The notes beneath the pieces are model-generated. The model was not told the DNA's origin. It ran no database searches and saw only the letters and a list, made by a program, of their open reading frames with translations. A stretch of DNA of 64,000 nt, taken from NCBI GenBank assembly GCA_023678885.1, contig CM042963.1:27717542-27781541 (forward strand), given 5' to 3'. The position numbers were made by a program, and so were the translations under genes. Positions 35,282 to 46,526 of the stretch are shown here, in pieces (position 1 is the first letter of the stretch; each line of letters starts with the position of its first letter). The stretch comes from Pogostemon cablin. Taxonomy: Eukaryota > Streptophyta > Magnoliopsida > Lamiales > Lamiaceae.

Positions 35282-37140
35282 TGTTCACCTTTTTGCATGT
35301 CCCCAAGTGTAGGGAATCAGTTGCAGATAATCGTGTGACCAAGTCTATTATCGAACCCAAAGAATAATTCTAGACTTATTATTTAATCTAATTATAACTA
35401 TTCTAATTTAAGATAAATCTGGTTTTTAAAGAGAATTACCTAAATTAACTATGCAGAAAATAATTACTAAAAATAATAAATAGCAAATAATTAAATATGA
35501 AAAGTATTCAAGAGAGAAGATAGACAGCACTAGGAAATCCAATTAAATCAGTTAAATCAAATCACTAGAAATCAGTTAGAATCCCTGCAGTTCTTATGAA
35601 AGCAATCACTTAATTACGTTAAATTCCTTTTCTAAAGTAAACTTAACACATAAATCTGGTTTAACCCCTCAGATACAGAAGAGTAATTCCTACTCCCTTT
35701 CTATGTACTTCATGCAAAATTCCATTAAAGGCTAGTACACTAGACTTCCCTATATAGGTAATTAAGAATTAAACCCCAATTCTCACCTAACAATCTAAAA
35801 AACCAAATCCTCTAGAATAGTAATTAATAGATATATTAAGTGTCCTATATTAATTATTCTAATGAATAAAGATTATATGTTTAAATCCCTTTACCCATAA
35901 CAGGTTGACAAATATAATTCTTATATAATGCAAGCAATAAGCATAAGCATGCAAAAGACATTGACATATATATGAATAAAGACAGATCATATAAGATAAA
36001 AATATAAGTCTCAAATCAAAGCATTAATAAATGAATAAGTATACTGCAGGTATCCAACCTTAAGTCTAGATCATCAATTCAAAACAACTTAACCTTCAAA
36101 CCTAGCGCTATCCAAGGAGTACTAGTCCATGGTGTTACAGGCAACACAAATGGTTAGGTATGAAAATATATTATCCAAAATTAAGAAAGAAAAAATAAGA
36201 ATAATCCTAAATATGATGTGATTCTCCGCTCTCTTCTCTGTGATTCTGAACCTCGTCGTTCTCCTTCTCAAGTATGCAATACGGATGAACTCTTCGGGAT
36301 GGGTGGATGGGATGGTGAATTGTGAAAAGGTATGAAGAGTTTGTATGGATGTAGAGAGTTATGGAGAGTTAGGGTTTGGAACACCCCAAAGGGCTCCTTT
36401 TATAGTTGGGCACATATAATTCCCGAATTATGACTCAAAAGTGGGCTTTTCACATAAAAAACATGAACTGGCCGAAAAATTATGAAACAGACTCGCTGGG
36501 AAGCGGCACGAGTCTTGCCATAGGTGGCACGAATCGTGCCGGGCGCATGCTGTCAGAATTTCTCGGTAGCTGGGCAGCACGGGCGCTGGCTGGGTGGTCG
36601 GCACGAGTCGTTCCAAATGTGGCACGGGTCGTGCCACCCGTTTGCTGCCTGCGCGACCTTACGATTTTGCTCATAACTTCTTCATCCGATCTCCGATTGA
36701 GGTGATTTTTGCACTCACGCAATCCTCTCTTCCTTGACTTTTCAACCATTAAAGAACTCCTAAAAATTCGTCCATTTGAATGTGGCACGAGTCATGTAAA
36801 GTAGTGGCACGAGTCATGCACTTCTGGGGCATGCTGGGCGGCGATGGTATCTCGTGCCGCATGTGACCGGCACGAGTGGACTATGTGGGTGGCACGAGCC
36901 GTGCCAAGGCTGGCACGAGTCGTGCCATACTGCACCAATTCCTATTTTGGCCCAGCTTCGCTCCCGACTTCCGTTTTTACTCTTTTTACCTCGTTTTCAC
37001 CTAAAAATACGAAATAACACCTCACAAGCATCTATAACACAAAATATGTAATTCAATCAAAAGATGCTCAAATATGGATATAAATATCACTCAACGGTGC
37101 TAAATCGGACCCTAAAACATGCAGATTTTCACACTAAACA
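35282..37140 (-). repeat. 5' LTR of element B
   Basis: About 1859 bp, TGTTCACC...CTAAACA on the plus strand. The TATA box is TATAAAAG (complement of 36397-36404), with the palindrome array about 100 bp upstream of it on the minus strand. A related LTR piece occurs at 43648-44729. The exact left end could be 35278. Confidence 0.85.
36503..36930 (-). repeat. Palindrome array in U3 of element B
   Basis: The word GGCACGAGTCGTGCC (15-bp imperfect palindrome) occurs in pairs with a constant six-base gap: ATAGGT near 36520, AAATGT near 36615 and AAGGCT near 36905. The gap sequences differ while the length does not, giving a 21-bp period. Single degraded copies lie between the pairs. Confidence 0.85.
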
Positions 37141-37934
37141 GCTGGCTTATTACTCACATGTAAAACAAAATAACTGCCACGTATTCACCACCATAGATGT
37201 TTGTGTATTTCGTAGCCAAATACTAATCTACCTATGGACAACCGATTAATACTCGCATGAAAATACACTCACACAACATTATTAATTGGAACCATCACAA
37301 GACACCTTATGCAATATTAACCTCGTCCATGGACAAAAATTAATTTTAAGGGTAATCTTGGTGTAATAATATATGGACCGACTGATGTTCATATGAGCAA
37401 TTCAAGATAATTATCGCATACTTACTATCATATATGTATTATTATTCTGCCCAATTGTATACCTATGGGCCGAACATATAACGCATAAATAATTACACAT
37501 CCATCTATTTAATTTTAATAAAGCCGCACTCCACACATAGAGGCTACTATGACCACATAATGCTTTGATTGATTAGATTGAAAAATTACTAGATCAATTA
37601 AATAAATATTTAAAAATATTACATTTAATTGAACGAATTAAAAAATGTCTCCCCAACTTTTAATTTAATTGAATTCCATGAATCAAATTAGAATTTTGAT
37701 GATTCACACATACTTAAATAAATATATTAAAAGATTTCTTAACTTGAATTAAGGAATCCAAATCCTAATTTAGAATAAACCAAATTAGGCAAATATATCT
37801 ATAAATAATAAATTGCCATACATACAGTTTAGGGTTCAAATTACTGAATAGCCACACAAATCAATTGACGTGAACAATAACTCAGTCATTAATATCATTA
37901 ATTTATAAGTGCTTACAAAAATTAAAACTTTGAA
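37141..37934. other. AT-rich sequence beyond element B, no gene
   Basis: Contains scattered blocks such as CCTATGGACAACCG and CCTCGTCCATGGAC that resemble Copia-type leader sequence in style, possibly the other side of the minus-strand Copia element into which B inserted. No reading frame or terminal repeat was found. Confidence 0.35.
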
Positions 37935-39540
37935 ATTGTGTAACTATCGATGCCACGTTGCTCCTTAAAAAAATTTGTATATGTGGCGTCGCAACGCTCA
38001 ATCTTGAAAATATTTGAGTATGTGTCATTCACACATTAATCCTGCAATTAATGTTTTTATTTTAAGTAATTAAATATTAATTTATATAATCTCTCCTTTT
38101 AATATATTCTTAATAATGCAATTAATATTTTATTTTGAGTAATTTAATATTTAAAATAATTAATATATTTTATAATCTTACAATTAATATTTTATTTTAA
38201 GTCATTTTTAAAGAAGATTTAATTTAATCTAATAAGAATATTTTAAGTTATTTTTATGAAATTTTATTATTTTAATACTAATAATTTTTTTTTGAATTGT
38301 GAAGGTGTCAACGCTGCATTACTCCTTAAAAAAATTTATGTATGTGGCGTCGCCACGTTCATCCTTGAAAAAATTTGTGTATATATCGCTTACACATTAA
38401 TCCGCAATTACTATTTATTTTAAGTAATTTAATATTTTAAATATTAATTTATTTAACCCCTTCTTTTTAATATTCTTAATAATGTAATTATTATTTTATT
38501 TTAAGTATTTTAATATTTAAAGTAATTAATATTTTATATTCTTACAATTAAGGCAAAGACTTGTGTGAGACCGTCTCACGTAAGCTTTGATGTGAGATGG
38601 CCGAAAAGCAATAACTTTCATAACGAAGAGTGATACTAAATTAATGAAAAATGATAATGCAATTTTATGAACAATTTATAGTGTAAATGAAAAGTGATAA
38701 CATTATATAGCGAAAGTAATAACATTTTATAGCGAAATTGATAATTATTTTAAAAAGTCTAAAATGGTCTCAACTGAGACGGTCTCAAGCAAGACCTACC
38801 CTACATTTAATATTTTATTTTAAATAATTTTTTTGAAGATTTAATTTAATCTAATAAGAATATTTTAAGATATTTTATGAAATTTTAATATTTTAATAGT
38901 AATAAAAAAAATTTTATATTTAAAATATATTTAAAATATTTTAGTTTTGTGTATGGCCTCATCAATTTCGTTCTTAAATTTTTTTGTATATTTAGTCTCA
39001 TCTATTATTAAAAAACTTAATCTTTTAATTATTATTAAAAAAATAATTTGTAGGTGACGTCATCTGTTCCTTCTTAAAAAAATTTGTGCATGTAATATCA
39101 TGACTACGTCCATTCCTGAAAAAAATTATATACGTGACGCTCTCAAGTTAATCTTACAATTAATATTTTATTTTATGTAATCAAACATTTTAACTAATAT
39201 TTTATTTAGTCCATTATATTAATAACTTAAAATTAATATATAATATTATTATTAATAATAATTAGTTTTAGTATATTTTTATATTTACATATTCGAGTTA
39301 TTCCATAAATAAAAAAGTAATTAAATTAATTTATAAAAAAAAAGAGTAATGCTAAAAATTTTAATTGTGTGTGGGCGTCATCATTCGTTCTTGAAAAAAA
39401 TTTGTATATTTAGTCTCACATATTAATAATAATTTTAATCTTTCAATTAATATTTTATATAAAAAATAATTTGTAGTTGGCATCATCCGTTCCTTCTTGA
39501 AAAATTTTGTGTCATACACGGGAGACAAAAACTAGTTATA
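37935..39540. repeat. AT-rich diverged tandem repeat region
   Basis: At least five diverged copies of a block around TCCTTAAAAAAATTTGTATA / GTGGCGTCGC, followed by ACACATTAATC and TTTTATTTTAAGTAATT-type sequence. They begin near 37950, 38310, 38970, 39070 and 39385, with a last piece near 39485. The period is irregular (about 300-400 bp for the first copies). The region ends near ACGGGAGACAAAAACTAGT (39509-39527), which looks like a decayed Helitron 3' end. Confidence 0.55.
38551..38801. mobile_element. MITE with GAGACCGTCTCA terminal repeats, 251 bp
   Basis: The left end reads AGGCAAAGACTTGTGTGAGACCGTCTCA-like, and the complement of the right end reads GGGTAGGTCTTGCTTGAGACCGTCTCA-like. TA lies on each side (38549-38550, 38802-38803). 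It has no coding sequence and interrupts the tandem repeat region. Confidence 0.75.
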
Positions 39541-39594
39541 ATATAATTCTTTCCGTGCAATGTACGGATGGGCAATATCTATTTAGATAATAAA

Positions 39595-42500
39595 GTTGCA
39601 GGAACTATGTGTTCTGTAATATTATGTATTTGAATAAATTTATTTATGCAATGAGCTAATTTTAAATAAAAATAATTTTTAAATTTACCAATGGATTAGC
39701 AATAGAATAATTTACAAAATGGATTAGCAACGGAATAATTACCAACAGAATAAATTTACCAATGGATTAGCAAGAGAATTTTTACCAACAGATTAGCAAC
39801 AGATTAAATTTATCAACAGATTAACAAGGGAATTTTTACCAACAGATTAACAACAAAATAAATTTACCAGTGGATTGGTTGGTAAAAAAATGATTTTTTA
39901 TGTAGTCGATAGAGGGAAACAGAAACAATGATATAGATAAGAAAAATCAGTCCTATATACTGGTCCTATCAATAAGGGTTAATTAGTTTTTTTAAATCGG
40001 CTCAGATTTTTTAACAAATCTAATGGATTATTAGAAAGTCTTCCCATTAAAATAAAGAGATTGATTATGATAGCGAAAATCTTCTCAAAATTCAACACTT
40101 CACTCTAATTAAAGATATTATTTAGTTTTTATTTTTAAATATTGATTAAATTAATTAATCCTATAACATCTCTTAAAAATTGGTAAAACTCAATTATTTG
40201 TATCTTTGATGAAAATATGTTTTCTATTATTCTGTACAATAATATGTTTCTATAGTATGTTCATATACTTAAAAGGAAAAAAGTGTGTAGAAAGTTCGAT
40301 GTGAGACTTCTGCGAGTTCGTCCTCCCCTCATAAAAAGGGTGAAGAATGTTGGTAAAATGTGTTCTGTAATATATATGTATTTGAATAAATTTAATTATG
40401 AAATTAGCTAATTTTAAATAAAAAGTCATTTTAAAATTTATCAACGGATTAACAACAGAATAATTTACCAAATAAATTAGCAACGGAATAATTACCAATA
40501 GATTAGCAAGAGAATTTTTAACAACAGGATAAATTTATCAACGGATTAGTAGGAGAATTTTTACCAATATATTAGCAACAAAATAAATTTACCAACGGAT
40601 CAATTGGTAAAAAATGATTTTTTTGTAGTCGATAGAGAGAAATGGAAACAACTATATAGATAAAAAAATAGTCCTATATGTACTGGTCCTATGAACAAGG
40701 GTTAATTAGTTTTTTTAAGCAAATCAGTTCAGATTTTTTAAAAAATCTAATGGATTATTAAAAAACTTCCCAATAAAATAAGGAGATTGATTATGATTGC
40801 GAAAATTTCTCAAAATTTAATACTTCTACCTAATTAAAGACATTATTTAGTTTCTATTTTTAAATATTGATTAAATTAATTACTCCTATAACATCTCTTA
40901 AGACTAACCCATTGGCAACCGATGAGAAGGGTCGTGTACAAAAGACAAAAAAAAATAAAAAATTAAAAAAAATAAAAAATGAAAATTAATGAACAACCGG
41001 TTGCTAAAACTTTTGTCTGATTATCGACGGCTCAACCCACCTAATTCTGTCATTTTCTCTCACAATGTGACACTTTTCACATTGTGATTGGTAGATTTTT
41101 ATTTTTATAATTATAATTATAATTTTTAATAAATAATAATAATATTTTTTTTTTGAAAAAATAATTAAAATTCTTATTATTTTTCTCTATAAATAGAGTA
41201 TAATATTGACATATTTTGGATTGCATTTTATGGGTCACTTACTAGGGGTACACAAAAAAATACATAATTGCTTTAAGCTACATGACTCAAAGCACTATTA
41301 CTCCTAACTATACAATTATGACTGTAATACCATAAATACCCCTATATTTGCACAATTTGTCTGCATAAATTGATTTTGCACAATTTGGTTCTGCACAATT
41401 TTATTTTGCACAATTATTCTGCACAATTTTATTTTTGCACATTTTGTTTGCACATTTTAAATTCCAGCAGCAGGCGGCGGCGGCCAGCTGCGGTCAACGG
41501 GCGGTCAATGGGCGGTCAACGCTAGTCCGACTACCGGTCAACGGTGGTCAATGGCTGATCAACGCCGGTAGGTGGGTGAGGGGTAGGGTTGTTGGTTTAA
41601 ATGTGTATGGAGTATAAGGTTATATTTTGTATTTTACTTTAATATTTTGTATGTGAGAGTAATTATTTAAATTTCATGTATCTAATAGTAATTTAGGTTA
41701 AAAGTGTGTATCTATATGTAATAAACCCATAAAAAAAACTCTCTTTTCTCTCTCAATTTCAAATTATATCATCTTTTTCTACTATAATTACGGAATTAAA
41801 TATTTTTTTAAAATATAAAATCATTTAAAATTTTAAATACAACTATAAAAAAATCTAAAAAAAATTATAACTTAAGTAATAATTATTGTATATATAGATG
41901 AGAGAAAAATGAATATTTTATTAAAAAAGTAGGTTGAGTTGGGTTGTTGATGGAGTATATAAAAATTGAGATTGGATTGGGTTGTAGGTTGTAAATGTGG
42001 ATGAGAGAGAAATGTATATTATATTATTGGGTTGTGTTGTTTTAGGTTATGAATAGGGATAACCTAAAAATTGGTACAACTCAATTATTTGTACCTTGAA
42101 GTAAATATGTTTTATAATATGTTTGTACTTAAAAGGGAAAGTGTTTAGAAAGTTTGATGTGAGAATGCTGCAAGTTCGTCCTCCCCTAAAAAAAGGGTGA
42201 AGAAGGTTGGTAAATTGTGTTCTGTAATATATATGTATTTGAATAAATTTATTTATGAAATTAACTAATTTTAAATAATTTTTTTTTTTAAATTTATCAA
42301 CGGATTAGCAACAGAATAATTTACCAAATAAATTAGCAACGGAATAATTACCAACGGAATAAATTTACCAACGTATTAGTAAGAGAATTTTTACCAACAG
42401 ATTAGCAACAGAATGAATTTATCAACAGATTAGTAAGGAAATTTTTACCAACATATTAGCAACAAAATAAATTTACCAACGGATCAATTGGTAAAAAAAT

Positions 42501-43092
42501 AATTTTTTTGTAGTCGATAGAGAGAAACGAAAACAACAATATAGATATACAAAAAAAAATTAGTCCTATATACTGGTCATATCAACAAGGGTTAATTAGT
42601 TTTTTTAAGCAAATTGGCTCAGATTTTTTAACAAATCTAATGGATTATTAGAAAATCTTCCCAATAAAATAAGGAGATTGATTATGATAGCGAAAATTTC
42701 TTAAAATTCAATACTTCTACTTAATTAAAGATATTATTTAGTTTCTATTTTTAAATATTGATTAAATTAATTACTCCTATAACATCTCTTAAGACTAACC
42801 TTATTGGCAACCGATGAGAAGGGTCGTGCACAAAAGACAAAATAATTGAAATTAAAAAAAGTAGAAAATAAAAATTAATGAACAATCGGTTGCTAAAACT
42901 TTTGTCAGATGACCGACGCCTCAACCCACCTAATTCTGTCATTTTCTCTCTTAATGTGACACTTTTCACATTGTGATTGGTAGATTTTTATTTTTATAAT
43001 TATAATTTAAATTTTTAATAAATAATAATTCATTTTTTTTAAAAAATAATTAAAATTCTTATTATTTTTTTCTCTATAAATAGAGTATAATT
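39595..43092. repeat. Three large direct repeats with CACTA-like subterminal motifs
   Basis: Units start near GTGTTCTGTAATATATATGTATTTG at about 39608, 40358 and 42218. Each contains four to eight short repeats of TTACCAACGGATTAGCAA, then TTTTTTGTAGTCGATAGAG, then a shared tail to CTATAACATCTCTTAA. The second and third continue to CTCTATAAATAGAGTATAAT. The ACCAACGGA words and the TTTTTTGTAGT end resemble the subterminal region and 3' terminus of plant CACTA elements, but no transposase or 5' end is present. A local segmental duplication of a CACTA-end-bearing segment is inferred. Confidence 0.55.
41231..41729. mobile_element. Possible MITE-like insertion, 499 bp
   Basis: The ends TGGGTCACTTAC and the complement of GTAATAAACCCA form a weak inverted repeat flanked by TA. 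Inside are four or five copies of TGCACAATTTT-type words (41350-41450) and then a GC-rich run of GCGGTCAACG/GGTCAATGG words (41480-41560). It lies between the second and third large repeats. Confidence 0.4.
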
Positions 43093-43647
43093 GATGAGCA
43101 TTTTCTCAATACACAATATTAATCCCCAAGTATGAAGGATGCTATTGTAGCTTTGATAAGCGACCAAGTGATTATCGAACCTAAGGGACATACTATTATC
43201 AATTTAATTATAATCTAACTTTTTAAGATTAGGTTGGTGATACAATTGAGATGAATTAAGTAACTATTAAACAAATAATTAAAATAACAATTAAAATAAA
43301 CAAGCAGTAGAGATTAAACGAAATTGAATAAGTGAGAAATTAGGTAGTTTTTTGGGCCATCCAGTTTTATTCATTAACTTTCCTTCCGTGTATCAATATC
43401 CGACTCTGTCATGTGGAGTATGGACGCATCACTAAACAATGCAAATCTACTCCATAGACATAAGTAAATAAGCGTGTGAATATCCTTGGAGCAAGAGATA
43501 TAACTCACCCCTCTTTTTAGGTACTATCAGTATCAATTATTTCCCATGCACTAAGTACTCTAACCCGATATGATCTCTCTTTATAGGTACTATGAATTTA
43601 TTCCCTTTTGTCCTACTTATTAACCCGAATAAGATTCAATTAATGCT
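43093..43647 (-). repeat. Fragment of an A-type LTR, minus orientation
   Basis: It begins TGATGAGCATTTTCTCAATA and continues through ATCCCCAAGTATGAAGGAT and GACCAAGTGATTATCGAACC. It aligns with the complement of the end of A's 5' LTR (46416 backwards). It stops at 43647, where a B-type LTR begins. Confidence 0.8.
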
Positions 43648-44729
43648 TGTTCACAATTTTGTATGTGTCCCCAAGTGTAGGGAATCATTTGTAGTTCCAC
43701 GTGTGACCAAGTAAAAATAATATCGTACCCAAAGTATAATTATAGATCTACTATTTAATCTAATTATGACTATTCTAATTTAAGACAAATCTAGTTTTTA
43801 AAGAGAATTACCTAAATTAACTATGCAGAAAATAATTATTAAAAATAATAAAATAGCAAATAATCAAATATGGAAAGTATTCAAGAGAGAAGATAGACAG
43901 CACTAGGAAATCCAGTTAAGTTGGTCAAATCAAATCACTAGACAATCAGTTAGAATCCCTATAGTTCTTATGCAAGCAATCACTTAATTATGTTAAATCA
44001 ATTTTCTAAAGTAAACTTAACACATAAATCTAGTTCAAACTCTTAGATGCAGAAGAATAATTCCTACTCCCTCTCTAGGTACTTCATGTAAAATTCCATT
44101 AAAGGCTAGTACACTAGACTTCCCTTTGTAGGTACTTAAGAATTAATCCCCAATTCCCACCTAATAATCTAAGAAACCAAATCCTCTAGAATGGTAATTA
44201 ATAGATATATTAAGTGTCCTATATTAATTATTCTAATGAATAAAGATTATATATTTAGATCCCCTTTACCCATAACAGGTTGACAAATATGATTATTATA
44301 TAATGCAAGCAGTAAGCATAAGCATGCAAAAGGCATTGACATACGCATGAATAAGGACATATCATATAAGACAAAAATATAAGTCTCAAATCAAAGCATT
44401 AATAAATGAATAAGTATACTGCAGGTATCCAACCTTATGTCTAAATCATCAATTCAAATCAATTTAACCTTCAAACCTAGTGCTATTCAAGGAGTACTAG
44501 CCCATGGTGTTACAGGCAACATATATGATTAGGTATGAAAATATATTATCCAAAATTAAAAAAGAAAGAATAAGAATAACCCTAAATATGGTGCGATTCT
44601 CCACTCTCTCCTCTGTGATTCTGAACCTCCTCATTCTCCTTCTCTAGTAAGCAATACTATGAACTCTCCGGGACGGGTGGATGGGATGGTGAATTATGAA
44701 AAGATGTGAAGAGTTCGGGTTTGGAACAC
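43648..44729 (-). repeat. Fragment of a B-type LTR, minus orientation
   Basis: It begins TGTTCACAATTTTG and aligns with the first 1.1 kb of B's 5' LTR (35282-36380), including TCCCCAAGTGTAGGGAATC and the AGAGAAGATAGACAGCACTA stretch. It stops after GGTTTGGAACAC at 44729, where element A is inserted. The remainder should lie beyond A's 3' LTR, outside the window. Confidence 0.85.
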
Positions 44730-44945
44730 TGATGAGTGTGTAAATTCACAAGTTTGGCATCATGTTTTGTGCTAGTTTTGGAGAGTTTTGAGGTGGAAAT
44801 AGGTGGAAAACCTATATATATTGTGAATTAGCATGAATAAGGTATTAATGGAGCTATTTAAGTGGTTTTCATAGCAAAATCAGAGTGGAAGTACCAAGAA
44901 TCGAAGAGACAAAGTCGAGACCACGCGAACCGCCAAGGAGAGAGG

Positions 44946-45306
44946 TGGGTTCGACCTGTTGGAGGAGGGTTCGACCTCTCTAGCAGGTCGAACCAGCAAT
45001 GCAAAGTGGCAGCAGATGGGTTCGACCATGACTCGAGGGGTTCGACCTGTCTATCAGGTCGAACCATGGTCGAACCAGTTCGCGAGAAAGTTGATTTGAC
45101 CACGACATTGGGGATTCGACCTGATGGTTGGTCGAATCAAGAGCATAAATTATCCAGTAGCATGGTTCGACCTGTGGTTTGACCAAGACGGAGTGGTTCG
45201 ACCTGTACAAGAAGTCGAACCAAGTGCAGAATACTTCCAGTAGGTGGGTTCGACCTGTGGTTCGACCTGCGGCAATGGTTCGACCTGTTTGCTGAGGTCG
45301 AACCAT
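44946..45306 (+). repeat. Inverted-repeat array in U3 of element A (GGTTCGACC)
   Basis: About five modules built from GGTTCGACC and its complement GGTCGAACC. The clearest (about 45029-45078) is word-11-word-9-inverse-2-inverse. Others keep the 11- and 9-base gaps or have lost one word. Two modules start after a shared CCAGTAG stretch 86 bp apart (45152 and 45238). Confidence 0.9.
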
Positions 45307-45399
45307 CATGCGGAAACTTACCTTATCCAGATTTTCGAGGCCAAAACGCGTGTGATCACTTGAAAAGCCCATTCCAAGCCCTAGAGATGTGATTACAAG

Positions 45400-45407
45400 T
45401 ATAAAAG
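45400..45407 (+). promoter_or_regulatory. TATA box of element A LTR
   Basis: TATAAAAG followed by GAGGC in a region conserved with the B LTR (CTATAAAAGGAGCCC on its own strand). It marks the U3/R promoter. Confidence 0.75.
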
Positions 45408-46422
45408 GAGGCTCATGCAGTCAGAGGACAACACAATACAAGAGAGCTTTTAGAGAGTTTTAGAGAGCGTAAGATCGTGAAGCACAAGAGGAGATTAGAA
45501 GGAGCTGTGACAGAGGTTCCGCTGGAGATTCAAGTAAGATTGGTCCATCTAACCATGATTGTTCCTAGATCAATCATGGGCTAGAGCCACTTCGGTAGTT
45601 CTAGGGTTATGAAGGTTTCATGAGTTGATTTGTATTTCGTGTGTATACTCCGTACAACACTACTTGTGGTTTAATTTATATAAGATTGTACGTTTTTAAT
45701 CCATACGTATAGTTGTTTTGTGCATCAATAATCATTGTGTAGAGTCTGAATGCATAACATGGTTATTGATTGGATGCGTTCACTAATGAGCAGGGTTTAT
45801 TGTTATAATTCTAAGTGAAGGGATTTTGAGGTTTTATTAGAACCGTCTTATATGAATGTTTGTTAATTGAATTGAATTCGGGTTAACAAGTAGGATTAAG
45901 AGTATAACTTTATAGTACCTAAAAAGGGAGATCAAATCGGGTTAGAGTACTAAGTGCACGGGAAATAATTTATTATGATAGTACCTAGAAAGGGGGGTAA
46001 AGTATACATCTTGCTCTGAGGATACTCACACGTGTCAAAAGCTTATCTATTTGTTTTGTGTCTATAGAGTAGATTTGCATGGTCTAGCGATGCGTCCATA
46101 AACCATAAGGCAGAGTCGGACATCGACACATGAAAGTATGAATTAACGAATGAAACTGGATGGCCTGACGAACTACCTATCATCTTATTTGATCACAACA
46201 ACTCTTCTCTTGTTCTTGTTATTGATTTGCTATTTTAATTGTTACTTAGTTTAAAAACCAACAATTACAATTCTCAACATAGTCATAATTGCTAGAAAAT
46301 AACTAAAGTAATATTTACCCGTCCCGTGGATTCGATATTTAACTTGGTCACCTTCGAAACTACAATTGGTATCCTTCATACTTGGGGATAATTGTGTGTT
46401 GAGAAAACACTCATCAAGTTTC

Positions 46423-46440
46423 TGGTGCCATTGCCGGGGA
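46423..46440 (+). promoter_or_regulatory. Primer-binding site of element A (tRNA-Asp type)
   Basis: TGGTGCCATTGCCGGGGA, six bases after the LTR. It differs from the perfect tRNA-Asp complement seen in B and C at two positions. Confidence 0.85.
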
Positions 46441-46526
46441 CGGCGTAAAATATCTTTTTGTTATTTCTAGTTTATTAGGGCTATTTATCTTGTTTTGCTG
46501 TTTTAATTCTAGTTCTTTTTAGGTGT

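Larger units (their letters stand above)
27921..37140 (-). mobile_element. Athila/Tat-like gypsy element B, gag and protease only, 5'-complete
   Basis: In transcription order (right to left): 5' LTR 37140-35282; tRNA-Asp primer site; gag-protease frame 35115-32044; 3' untranslated region with a solo LTR inside it; polypurine tract; truncated 3' LTR 28255-27921. Reverse transcriptase, RNase H and integrase are absent. The protease end passes directly into the 3' region that follows integrase in element A. B therefore needs enzymes supplied in trans. Its 3' untranslated region is clearly related to that of element C. Confidence 0.85.
44730..46416 (+). repeat. 5' LTR of element A
   Basis: 1687 bp. 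The ends are inverted repeats, TGATGAGTG...CACTCATCA. The TATA box TATAAAAG lies at 45400-45407, with the inverted-repeat array ending about 95 bp upstream of it. The matching 3' LTR is not in the window. Confidence 0.85.

Noticed and set aside
44946..45306. GGTTCGACC as an RNA polymerase III B box or tRNA T-arm
   Set aside because: The B box needs GGTTCGANNCC with CC two bases further on. No A box, acceptor stem or T-run terminator accompanies the words, and they occur in both orientations.
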